DNA from: Nitrososphaerota archaeon
GTDB taxonomy: Archaea > Thermoproteota > Nitrososphaeria > Nitrososphaerales > UBA57
Reading direction: 5' to 3'
DNA length: 12,951 nt
Assembly (NCBI GenBank): GCA_022572285.1
Contig: JACZWF010000019.1
Coordinates: forward strand, 1-12,951
A program made the position numbers and the translations under genes. The notes under the pieces were generated by a model. It saw only the letters and a list, made by a program, of their open reading frames with translations. It was not told where the DNA came from and ran no database searches. Below are positions 1-5,692 of the stretch, piece by piece. Each line of letters begins with the position of its first letter. The first letter of the stretch is position 1.

Positions 1-46
1 GGAGAGCCATTAAGGTTTATCTCGTGGTTCCCACCGTCTAGTGAAG

Positions 47-511
47 ATGATGGGTGTCGAAATCGTGAGCTCCGCTTTCGTCAATGAGGGGGTGATTCCA
101 ACTCAATTCACATGCGATGGGGAGGATTTTTCCCCCGACCTCGCTTGGCAAGGGGGCCCTGAGCAAGCAAGATCTTATGCCCTCATAGTCGATGATCCAG
201 ATGCACCAGTAGGAACATTTACCCACTGGGTAGCCTTCAATATCCCAGCCGAAACAAAAGGCCTACCAAGTGGAATCACTAAAGCGAAAGACCTGCCAAG
301 GGGAGGTCAGCAGGGAACAAATGACTATGGTAGAATCGGCTACGGAGGGCCATGTCCTCCCCCGGGTAAACCACACCATTACGTCTTCCACCTCTACGCC
401 TTAGACATACAACTAGACCTGAAGGCCGGCGCATCAAAAACTAATCTGTTGGGTAAGATGCAAGGACATATCCTCGCTGATGCGGAGATAATTGGTAAAT
501 ACGGCAGGTAA
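47..511 (+). CDS. YbhB/YbcL-family phosphatidylethanolamine-binding protein (PEBP, Raf kinase inhibitor-like)
   Basis: A 154-residue protein with the full prokaryotic PEBP signature. DDPDAP is at about residues 49-54, followed by the HW pair (60-61), and the ligand-pocket loop GYGGPCPPPGKPHHY is at about 98-112, leading into the FHLYALD strand. Length matches E. coli YbhB/YbcL (about 158 aa), so the gene is complete. Family members are soluble and bind anionic phospholipid-like ligands; the cellular role in prokaryotes is poorly defined, so no pathway is assigned. No signal peptide is visible. Possible starts are GTG 41, ATG 47 and ATG 50; ATG 47 is chosen because no ribosome binding site favours another. 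A TTTAT at 16-20 could be the TATA element of a leaderless transcript starting near 41. It converges with the next gene, leaving 49 bp between stops. Confidence 0.93.
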   Translation: MMGVEIVSSAFVNEGVIPTQFTCDGEDFSPDLAWQGGPEQARSYALIVDDPDAPVGTFTHWVAFNIPAETKGLPSGITKAKDLPRGGQQGTNDYGRIGYGGPCPPPGKPHHYVFHLYALDIQLDLKAGASKTNLLGKMQGHILADAEIIGKYGR

Positions 512-560
512 TTTCGCTCAGGGGCGACAAACTTTGACTCGCAATGCCGGTTGTAATTTG

Positions 561-1106
561 CTAAATCTCAATCACGTTATCAGCAAGCATGATCAATTCT
601 TTTGAAAGTGTCTCACCGTCTTCCAAGGCGGTAATGAGGAACAACTTGCTATGGGTCATTCTTATTTTTGTAACTGTTGAATGGATGAACCGAAGGACGA
701 CGTCCCAATCCAGGTAAATTCTCAAAATGTCAATGGATTCGAAAATCCAAGCGTCGAATCGCTCTTTCTTGAGGAGACGACCGAGATCGATGCTTAAACC
801 GGTTATGTTATTTGAAGAGCCTACGACCTGAGCACTTGGAGACGTTTCTAGTGGACGCTCTCTAGGAGTCGCATCCATAAAAAAAAATCTCTTACTATCA
901 ATTCCATTTCTGTGAAATTCCTCAACAAGCGTATGGTAGGGCTTGTTCATGGAAATGTAACATATCTTTCCAAACATCCGGCTGAGCTTTCTTGCCAGTT
1001 CGATACGCTGGGCATGATAATCCTCTTTAGGAAATACGACGAGAGAAATTTGAAATTCGTTACCACTAACAGTGTCGATGAAGTCAGCATTAATCTGTGA
1101 GCTCAA
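561..1106 (-). CDS. DUF835/KaiC-like degenerate RecA-fold protein (paralogue 1)
   Basis: A 181-residue soluble protein, start TTG. No other in-frame start lies between this TTG and an upstream stop, and a TATA-like box 26 bp upstream fits leaderless initiation here. A hydrophobic strand ending in acidic/Ser residues (FDAWIFESID, about 117-126) looks like a Walker B strand. It is followed by an amphipathic segment (DWDVVLRFIHS, 134-143) typical of archaeal DUF835 and KaiC/RAD55-like proteins. No Walker A (GxxxxGK[ST]) is visible near the N-terminus, so ATP hydrolysis is unlikely. About half the aligned residues match the protein at 7065-7616, including NKPYH and RFFF. Function unknown; related archaeal proteins are often found with signalling modules (family knowledge), which suggests a regulatory or scaffold role. 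Family assignment is by pattern only. Confidence 0.85.
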   Translation of the reverse strand: MSSQINADFIDTVSGNEFQISLVVFPKEDYHAQRIELARKLSRMFGKICYISMNKPYHTLVEEFHRNGIDSKRFFFMDATPRERPLETSPSAQVVGSSNNITGLSIDLGRLLKKERFDAWIFESIDILRIYLDWDVVLRFIHSTVTKIRMTHSKLFLITALEDGETLSKELIMLADNVIEI

Positions 1107-1125
1107 CTCATGTTCGGAAATCCGG

Positions 1126-1132
1126 TATTATA
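1126..1132 (-). promoter_or_regulatory. TATA-like box for the DUF835-like gene ending at 561
   Basis: TATAATA on the minus strand begins 26 bp before the TTG start at 1106. There is no Shine-Dalgarno sequence between them, so the arrangement fits an archaeal core promoter driving a leaderless mRNA. Confidence 0.5.
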
Positions 1133-1153
1133 GTTATTGATGTGCTAGTAACG

Positions 1154-1169
1154 CATGTGCGATCACATG
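1154..1169. promoter_or_regulatory. Perfect inverted repeat CATGTG-CGAT-CACATG upstream of the DUF835-like gene
   Basis: Two 6-bp arms separated by 4 bp, lying 22 bp behind the TATA-like box of the minus-strand gene that starts at 1106. The position suits a dimeric regulator site, but so short a palindrome can occur by chance. Confidence 0.3.
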
Positions 1170-1247
1170 TTCCAAATTGATCTGAAACCCGGATTTAACT
1201 ATTATATCACTTGTATTCGCAGGTTGAGGCCTGCTGAGATCAGAGAT

Positions 1248-1725
1248 CTATTTCTTCCCTTTCACTCTGTTTCTTAATATGATCGAGAGCGAATTCTGTT
1301 CCACCTCGACATGTGAATCAGCCTTCTCAAAGAAGGGAACAAAGGTTCCTGCAATCATTCTTGAAAAACTCGTGCCTAGACCATGACGCAATTGTAACTT
1401 AGTTTCCGTTCCGGCCTTGCTGATATTATAGTCGCCCAACTCGCCATATTTGCAAAAACCTTTCCAGCAACTGGATGTGAGAGTCAAAGGAAGAAGACAT
1501 AAACCAAAATTCCGCCACCTCCTTCTTAACCGGAGGGGCATCCTGTGTCGTTATAGTATCTATCAGAAATTCAGTGATAGCTCCCAAGAGGCTCTTAATT
1601 GCCGCGGGAGCGATCCCTGATTTGAGAGAATAAACGACTCTCAGATAGAAGAACAACACCGTCAGAGAACCTTCATATTTCACCGGACCTTTTTGATTGG
1701 CGTGAGAGGACATGTTAACTATCAT
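1248..1725 (-). pseudogene. Unknown-function gene split by one frameshift
   Basis: Two overlapping minus-strand frames read as the two halves of one protein. The N-terminal half starts at ATG 1725 and closes at 1426; the C-terminal half is open in the next frame down to 1248. They join smoothly if one T is removed from a run of five T (plus positions 1454-1458, seen as AAAAA), giving about 158 residues. The N-half has a hydrophobic helical stretch (SLTVLFFYLRVVY, about 20-32). The C-half has a basic/hydrophobic segment (LRHGLGTSFSRMIAGTF) and a beta-like end (VEVEQNSLSIIL). I do not recognise the family. The defect may be a real mutation or a homopolymer sequencing error; the even quality of both halves favours a recent change or an error. 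The gene is divergent from the small Cys/His protein, with 32 bp between starts. Confidence 0.6.
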
Positions 1726-1757
1726 CTACTAAAGATAACCAAGATTGCCTCTTACGA

Positions 1758-1964
1758 ATGTCAGGATTCTTGCCAGAGCACACTACTCCCGAAGGAATGT
1801 CGCGTCCTGAGACGCCGTTTTGGTCCTGTCCGAGAGACGGTCAGATCCTTAGGATAATGTGGAGAAACGTCTTCCATCCTGGCGAAACCTCGGGTCGCTG
1901 CGAACGGGGGCATTTATGGGTAATTGAGGATGAAGAAGGACGAGCCGCCCTCACAGAGGTATGA
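1758..1964 (+). CDS. Small Cys/His protein, degenerate zinc-ribbon-like
   Basis: A 68-residue protein with CPRDG (Cys24) and, about 24 residues later, CERGHLW (Cys48, His52). The spacing and the Gly-His-x-Trp end look like a zinc ribbon, but the second Cys of each usual CxxC knuckle is missing, so metal binding is uncertain. No membrane segment. The start is ATG 1758; ATG 1797 is an internal alternative. A TAAAGATAA element at about 1730-1738 sits 20-28 bp upstream and could serve as a promoter. The acidic C-terminus (VIEDEEGRAALTEV) overlaps the next, doubtful ORF. Function unknown; a nucleic-acid-associated small protein is only a guess. Confidence 0.5.
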   Translation: MSGFLPEHTTPEGMSRPETPFWSCPRDGQILRIMWRNVFHPGETSGRCERGHLWVIEDEEGRAALTEV

Positions 1965-2115
1965 GTTCGAAAATCACTTCCAATTCTTATATGAAGTGAC
2001 CTACGCATGGATGAGAATGACATCTTGGCGTATTCGCGCAGCTATTTTAGTAATAGGTTTTTACCTTATAGCGACGCCGAGTATTGTTCGCCCCTCAAGT
2101 TCGCGCGCGCGCTGA
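1930..2115 (+). CDS. Doubtful small ORF with one membrane segment
   Basis: About 61 residues, overlapping the 3' end of the previous gene by 35 bp. The only notable feature is a hydrophobic helix (AAILVIGFYLIATPSIV) preceded by Trp/Arg-rich sequence and followed by a basic tail coded partly by the GC tract at 2102-2112. It could be a single-pass small membrane protein cotranscribed with its neighbours, or a chance open frame before the Ddn-like gene. I see no family motif. Confidence 0.25.
   Translation: MKKDEPPSQRYEFENHFQFLYEVTYAWMRMTSWRIRAAILVIGFYLIATPSIVRPSSSRAR
2102..2112. repeat. Alternating GC tract (11 nt), tract 1 of 4
   Basis: An uninterrupted run of alternating C and G ending 10 bp before the ATG at 2123. 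Such purine-pyrimidine alternation can adopt Z-DNA. If the TTG at 2084 were used as start, it would encode Arg-Ala repeats. Confidence 0.8.
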
Positions 2116-2122
2116 GAGTGCT

Positions 2123-2479
2123 ATGACTTTGGAGAATGAAACACGGAAAACCTCTCTTTTGAAATTGGTTACTAAAGGAAGGAAGACGGGCAAGAACCAT
2201 ATGGTCGAGTTAATGCAATTTTCGGACGGAGACAAAATGATAGTCATTGCCTCAAAGGGAGGCAGTCCAACTCACCCCGATTGGTATCTAAATCTGGTCG
2301 CAAATCCCAACGTACAAGTCAAGATAGGCGAAGTGAATTCGTTAATGTACGCCTCTACTGCCACAGCGACAGATAAGAAAAGATTTTGGCCAAAAATTGT
2401 AGAGAAATTCCCGCTTTACGAGGAATTCCAATATAAGACTAGCAGGGATATTCCACTGGTAATTCTATCGCCTAAATAG
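2123..2479 (+). CDS. Deazaflavin (F420)-dependent nitroreductase/quinone reductase-like protein, Ddn family
   Basis: A 118-residue split-barrel protein. Its family landmarks are TKGRKTGK (about 17-24), ASKGGSPTHPDWYLNLVANP (43-62) and the C-terminal WPKIVEKFPLYEEFQYKTSRD block (from 89), ending in an IPLVILSP strand. These follow Mycobacterium tuberculosis Ddn closely, which uses reduced F420 to reduce quinones and nitro compounds. The amphipathic N-terminal helix of Ddn is missing, so this is a short form, probably soluble. ATG 2123 is chosen; TTG 2084 would add 13 residues across the GC tract. Natural substrate unknown. F420 chemistry is normal for archaea and fits the proposed host. The 3' end overlaps a probable decayed gene on the other strand by 15 bp. 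Confidence 0.88.
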   Translation: MTLENETRKTSLLKLVTKGRKTGKNHMVELMQFSDGDKMIVIASKGGSPTHPDWYLNLVANPNVQVKIGEVNSLMYASTATATDKKRFWPKIVEKFPLYEEFQYKTSRDIPLVILSPK

Positions 2480-2747
2480 AACATCTGAATCCGGACTCTT
2501 AGATTCTACAAGGTTGAAAGGATTGCGGTAAAGATCTATAGCCACTGTAGACCTCCCCCGGGGTATTTCCTGTACTAGTCCGATAAAGTTGGCACTCTTC
2601 GATACTACCTCCTCATAATCTCTTTTGCCGCCTGTCCTCTAGAATACACAGTAGAGTTCATTCCAACTTCACTTTCACCATTCTAGAACCAAGCAGGAAG
2701 ATCTAGTACAATTTCCAGGTCCTGACCTTGGTGAAACGGTTAACCAT
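2465..2747 (-). pseudogene. Probable remnant of an unrecognised gene in the 2480-2978 gap
   Basis: The plus strand is empty here, but the minus strand has protein-like stretches in two frames. From ATG 2747 the frame reads MVNRFTKVRTWKLY, a TAG, then IFLLGSRMVKVKLE, then TGA. The next frame reads WNELYCVF, a TAG (2639-2641), then 57 open codons containing DYEEVVSKSANFIGLVQEI and VAIDLYRNPF, ending at TAG 2465-2467. One net frameshift and two nonsense codons would restore about 93 residues. The last 57-codon stretch has no start codon near its beginning, so it is not an intact gene. Family not recognised; a 57-codon open run alone could be chance, so this rests on residue pattern. Confidence 0.35.
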
Positions 2748-2815
2748 GGCATTCCTACCATCATCTTGCTATCATCAGCACGTTACTAAAACCTAAATTT
2801 GTCGACGTACTAATT

Positions 2816-2829
2816 GCGCGCGCGCGCGC
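2816..2829. repeat. Alternating GC tract (14 nt), tract 2 of 4
   Basis: Seven GC dinucleotides in a row inside AT-rich intergenic sequence, 149 bp before the ATG at 2979. Because it is outside any intact gene, amino-acid coding cannot explain it. Confidence 0.85.
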
Positions 2830-2947
2830 CTGATTCCGCGCTACGATCGTCATAGGAGTGATTTTTTGGATCATACGGGGTAAAATGCAGTTGAGGAAAA
2901 TGTTTTTTTCTTGAACTCTAATAATTTCATGGCAGGAAATACTATTT

Positions 2948-2955
2948 TTTAAATA
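2948..2955 (+). promoter_or_regulatory. TATA box for the winged-helix gene at 2979
   Basis: TTTAAATA centred about 27 bp before ATG 2979, preceded by a T run and with no ribosome binding site before the start. This is a good archaeal core promoter for a leaderless transcript. Confidence 0.6.
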
Positions 2956-2978
2956 TCAGGGAACGTGGTATCGACTGC

Positions 2979-3392
2979 ATGGCAGACTCCATTGATAAAT
3001 TCGCGAATCTAAAATCGCGATTTATCGTCGATGAGAACCTTTACAATGCTGAAAGATTGACTGGTGATGTAGAGAAGCTATTACAATATTGCAAGCTGAC
3101 CACAAAAGGTCGAGTTATTATCACTGCGAAGGGTCTTACGGACAAGACGAGAATTGCAATCATAGTTTTCGCTAGATACTTGGCCCACAAGCTCGACAAA
3201 AGCATCTCAGACCTCGTTAGCACTGAGGAGATGGCAGCCCTTGGTGGGATTCAGAAATCATCGGTGCGAGGGAGAACCACTGACCTCGTCGATGGTGGTC
3301 TGATTGTGAGAGTAGAACAAGGACAATTTAGGGCTGTGGCAACCTCCATTGATGATTTCTTCGAGATGTTGTCGAGTCCGAAGGTGATATGA
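2979..3392 (+). CDS. Winged-helix-like DNA-binding protein, unknown regulator
   Basis: A 137-residue soluble protein. A helix rich in aliphatics (RIAIIVFARYLAHKL, about 58-72) is followed by VSTEEMAALGG (80-90), a likely recognition helix (KSSVRGRTTDLVDGG, about 93-107) and a two-strand wing (LIVRVEQGQFRAV, 108-120). This is the order expected of a winged helix-turn-helix domain. The N-terminal 40 residues are charged and may dimerise. I infer a local transcription regulator; the family and target are not recognised. The start is ATG 2979, supported by a TATA box at the leaderless distance. It precedes a small membrane protein on the same strand by 85 bp, so the two need not be cotranscribed. 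Confidence 0.75.
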   Translation: MADSIDKFANLKSRFIVDENLYNAERLTGDVEKLLQYCKLTTKGRVIITAKGLTDKTRIAIIVFARYLAHKLDKSISDLVSTEEMAALGGIQKSSVRGRTTDLVDGGLIVRVEQGQFRAVATSIDDFFEMLSSPKVI

Positions 3393-3477
3393 GTGGCAGC
3401 TAGTTTATTCCCCGCTTAATTTGACCGAGTGCAGAACTCTAATATTCTACTGATGTGCCCTATCTGAGGGTAAGAAC

Positions 3478-3687
3478 GTGTCCAAAAAGGTGCGTTTAGG
3501 CGGACGTGTGGCTCTTGGACTTGGAGTCGGACTATTCATCGGAGCGGTCTTCGGCGCGTTGGCAATTCTAGTAATTGGTTCTATGCCACTTTTCGCTATT
3601 AGTGTCATAGGTGGGATGGTGATCGGTGGGTCAATCGGCATGGGGATAGAAATGATCGGGGTCAGGACACGCCAAGGCACTACATGA
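3478..3687 (+). CDS. Small glycine-zipper membrane protein
   Basis: 69 residues: a basic N-terminus (MSKKVRLGGR), then two hydrophobic segments (about 11-35 and 38-62) full of small residues in GxxxG spacing (GLGVGLFIGAVFGAL; GGMVIGGSIGMGIEMIG). This is typical of glycine-zipper helices that pack tightly in membranes. The start is GTG 3478, with a GAGGG sequence (3466-3470) 7 nt upstream as a possible ribosome binding site. Function unknown. A longer reading frame runs antisense through it, but only this strand gives a coherent membrane protein. Confidence 0.6.
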   Translation: MSKKVRLGGRVALGLGVGLFIGAVFGALAILVIGSMPLFAISVIGGMVIGGSIGMGIEMIGVRTRQGTT

Positions 3688-3730
3688 CCACAGCACTCAT
3701 CATCCATACAGATAAAACCGGTAAGCTGGG

Positions 3731-4906
3731 TCATTGTCGAAAATGGTCGCGCTTCTCCACGTATCCCATTAGACTCTCGCCTCCAAGGCGTGTGCTTACG
3801 GTTACATTTATGTCCCGGATCACCTGAAAGCCTCGGAAAGTAATCGCTGAATAAATCTCCACTAATGAAGCTCCGACCTCAAGTGCCTTCCACGCATCGA
3901 TTCCGCTAAAGATTCCACCACAGGCAATGATGGGAAGATTAGGTACTTCATTGTGGACATCTTCGATTAGCTTAAGCGTGTATGACAATAAAGGAACGCC
4001 ACTTTCCCCCGCCTCGTTCCTGAGGAAATTTCGTGACACCGTATTGTCTCTTGTACTGACTAGACGACTATTATTCAAAACAACCATATCACCTCCTAAC
4101 TCATAAAACATCCTAATCGACTCAAGCTTATTCTTCACTTCTGATTCTGAAGGTGGAAGGCTCAAGTACGGGGAAACCTTCATGGATATTGGAGTCCCTG
4201 GGGCGTGGGTTTTGATAAGCTCCATGATTTTCCTCGTGAACGTAGGCGTCTCAAGTTCCTTGTTGTAAACAGTGCCCGGTGAGCTCCTGTTATCTTCAAA
4301 GACGTCGACGTAGTTGCGAGAAATATTAATGATCTCTTTGCAGGCGTCTAGGAATGCATCCTCAGTTTCTACATCATCTGCTCCAGTGAAACTAAGGAAG
4401 AGCGGTGAGCTTCCCGCTTTTCTCTCTCGGAAGGACTTGATCCTGTCTAGCACAAATTCGATACCCTTGCTCGGATAACCTTGCGCATTGATCAAGGCCT
4501 TTCTGGAATTATCTACTGCAAAGCGGATACTTCCATCACCTCTGGGATTCTGTGGGTTGCCAGGGCGTGGGTAACGAGAGACGGTACCTCCTGTCAGGAA
4601 CCCAAAGACATGAGACATAGGGGCCAGAATTTCGCAATTCTTGTCAAAACCTGCTGCCAGGCCAACGGGCCCTCGAATCCTCAGGTTCGAGATTCTAAAT
4701 GATAGCCTCTCTCCTGGGTCGAAAAGCTGAGCATGATCCTCGAAAAGAGGTTCTAGTTTAGAGATTCTTGCCTTTGCATGTTCGTGGATAACCTCTGGTT
4801 GGGAAAGGTCGTATGTGCTGCCATATTTAGCATAGAGGAATGAACGATAGAGACTGAAGAGCATCGGATTCAGACTTGCCTTAAGTGGATCAATCGGGAA
4901 TTTCAT
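3731..4906 (-). CDS. Class 2 dihydroorotate dehydrogenase homologue with altered substrate pocket
   Basis: About 391 residues with the class 2 layout: an N-terminal helical region (10-60, membrane-associated in true class 2 enzymes), then an FMN-binding TIM barrel. PVGLAAGFDKN (about 80-90), the GGTV/PRPGNPQNP loop (107-122), a Lys in SMKVSP (242-247), ACGGIFSGIDAW (329-340) and GASLVEIYSAITFRG (346-360) all match PyrD. The orotate pocket does not. MGFNN is replaced by QGYPS (about 142-146), the N-x-S-S-P-N-T catalytic stretch reads NRSSPGT (207-213), and NTT reads NNS (279-281). It is either a divergent PyrD or, more likely, a flavin oxidoreductase paralogue with another substrate. ATG 4906 is chosen over the adjoining GTG 4909. 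A TTTTATC near 4952-4961 could be its promoter. No other pyrimidine gene is nearby. Confidence 0.85.
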   Translation of the reverse strand: MKFPIDPLKASLNPMLFSLYRSFLYAKYGSTYDLSQPEVIHEHAKARISKLEPLFEDHAQLFDPGERLSFRISNLRIRGPVGLAAGFDKNCEILAPMSHVFGFLTGGTVSRYPRPGNPQNPRGDGSIRFAVDNSRKALINAQGYPSKGIEFVLDRIKSFRERKAGSSPLFLSFTGADDVETEDAFLDACKEIINISRNYVDVFEDNRSSPGTVYNKELETPTFTRKIMELIKTHAPGTPISMKVSPYLSLPPSESEVKNKLESIRMFYELGGDMVVLNNSRLVSTRDNTVSRNFLRNEAGESGVPLLSYTLKLIEDVHNEVPNLPIIACGGIFSGIDAWKALEVGASLVEIYSAITFRGFQVIRDINVTVSTRLGGESLMGYVEKRDHFRQ

Positions 4907-5072
4907 CACGGCACCAATTCTGAAACAGGCATCAGTTACCAGGTAGACCGACTGATAAAAGACATCTGTTCGACTATCCCCTGTCAGCCCTTACCGATAT
5001 CGTATTGTATAGATCATACATAACCTCTTTTCTATTTTGAATACTAGGAAGTGGTCTCCAGTAGCATACTAG

Positions 5073-5094
5073 GAGATGACATTATAGTCATCTC
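5073..5094. promoter_or_regulatory. Perfect 8-bp inverted repeat with AT-rich centre
   Basis: GAGATGAC, ATTATA, GTCATCTC. It would form a hairpin with a 6-nt loop, or act as a two-fold operator whose spacer is itself TATA-like. It lies in the gap between divergently oriented genes (DHOD-like and NTF2-like), about 170 bp from the former and 205 bp from the latter. There is no T run after it, so a terminator is less likely. Confidence 0.4.
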
Positions 5095-5244
5095 TAGGTT
5101 GTTATCCAGATCACATGCCAAGAGGGCGAGACTCCCGCGATTCTTCGCTCCATGGAGGAAATCGGGAGGGCAGGAAAAGAGGGGAAACTGGTCACTCAAG
5201 AGATGGATATGGTAGTGACATCCAGACCTGCAGCCAGCAGAAAA

Positions 5245-5250
5245 TTTATT
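5245..5250 (+). promoter_or_regulatory. Possible TATA element of the NTF2-like gene
   Basis: TTTATT about 50 bp before ATG 5299. Transcription would start near 5275, giving a leader of about 24 nt that contains the AAGGAG at 5283-5288. Confidence 0.35.
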
Positions 5251-5282
5251 GCTATCGCCTGTATGGTAATCCATCGTAAATC

Positions 5283-5288
5283 AAGGAG
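5283..5288 (+). promoter_or_regulatory. Strong Shine-Dalgarno sequence deciding the start at 5299
   Basis: AAGGAG, 10 nt before ATG 5299. It is the strongest ribosome binding site in the window and marks this gene as read from a leadered mRNA, unlike the leaderless-looking neighbours. It fixes the start inside a longer open frame. Confidence 0.65.
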
Positions 5289-5298
5289 AGGTCAATTT

Positions 5299-5691
5299 AT
5301 GAAGGAAGAAATCCAAACCCCGATACAGACCTATCAGCGTAGCTTGAACGAAGCCAAGCTCCACTTGGTCAGCGCCGTATATGCCGATGACGCGATGTTC
5401 ATCGGCCAGCCCTTCCCCAAGGCTACCGGGATTGAGAAGATCGTAGCCACGTACCCAAACGCCTTCTCCAAGCTTAACTTCGACGTGCAGTTTGATATCC
5501 AGGAAATCGAACCGAACGGCGACCTCAGGTTCATTCGCACCCAGTCCCATGGAACCATCGTACCAAAGGGAGAGAATTCTAAACGTAGCGAAGGGAACCG
5601 CGAGATCTTTGTTGTGAAGAAGATCAAGGTAAGCGGAAGTTCTACCGGTAAATCTTCAATGCCGAGCTCTGGCGGTCCATCTGCATTCTAG
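5299..5691 (+). CDS. NTF2/SnoaL-like protein with disrupted C-terminus
   Basis: The first about 107 residues from ATG 5299 fit the SnoaL-like/NTF2 fold: AVYADDAMFIGQPFPKATG (about 20-38), FDVQFDIQEI (51-60), a Gly-Asp then IRTQSHGT (67-74), and NREIFVVKK (101-109). The open frame then runs into 21 residues that do not resemble the family. The expected ending is present in the next frame: GKRKFYR, a TAA at 5649-5651, then IFNAELWRSI. So one lost base near 5620-5624, a stop in place of the usual Tyr, and Arg where Trp is usual have broken the 3' end. The fold's last strand is lost, so the product may be non-functional. Codons are visibly richer in C/G third positions than in neighbours, and the gene has a strong Shine-Dalgarno sequence, so acquisition by transfer is likely. 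Substrate unknown. Confidence 0.7.
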   Translation: MKEEIQTPIQTYQRSLNEAKLHLVSAVYADDAMFIGQPFPKATGIEKIVATYPNAFSKLNFDVQFDIQEIEPNGDLRFIRTQSHGTIVPKGENSKRSEGNREIFVVKKIKVSGSSTGKSSMPSSGGPSAF

Positions 5692-5692
5692 G

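Larger units (their letters stand above)
2480..2978. other. 499-bp gap between the Ddn-like gene and the winged-helix gene
   Basis: It holds no intact gene. Its left half is occupied by the probable minus-strand remnant, its middle by a 14-bp GC tract (2816-2829), and its right end by T-rich runs (six T near 2862-2867, seven T at 2903-2909) and the TATA-like box of the gene at 2979. No tRNA or other known RNA gene was recognised. Confidence 0.6.
4907..5298. other. Gap between the DHOD-like and NTF2-like genes, with a protein-like open frame
   Basis: The left part (4907-5072) shows nothing beyond AT-rich promoter-like sequence. A perfect 8-bp inverted repeat lies at 5073-5094. From 5098 a plus-strand frame stays open all the way into the NTF2-like gene. 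Its translation up to 5280 is protein-like (for example EIGRAGKEGKLVTQEMDMVV, then TSRPAASRKFIAIACMV). It may be the end of a lost gene or an N-terminal extension. ATG 5152 is its first Met. Confidence 0.4.

Noticed and set aside
2860..2910. T runs of six and seven as transcription terminators
   Set aside because: No gene ends just before them on the plus strand, and the gap is AT-rich, so they cannot be assigned to a transcript.
3447..3734. 95-codon minus-strand ORF antisense to the glycine-zipper gene
   Set aside because: Composition is Pro/Ile/Thr-rich with no domain pattern; the plus strand gives a coherent two-helix membrane protein with a better start.
5281..5627. Two minus-strand ORFs of 89 and 97 codons across the NTF2-like gene
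   Set aside because: Antisense shadows of a GC-rich gene whose plus-strand frame matches a known fold.
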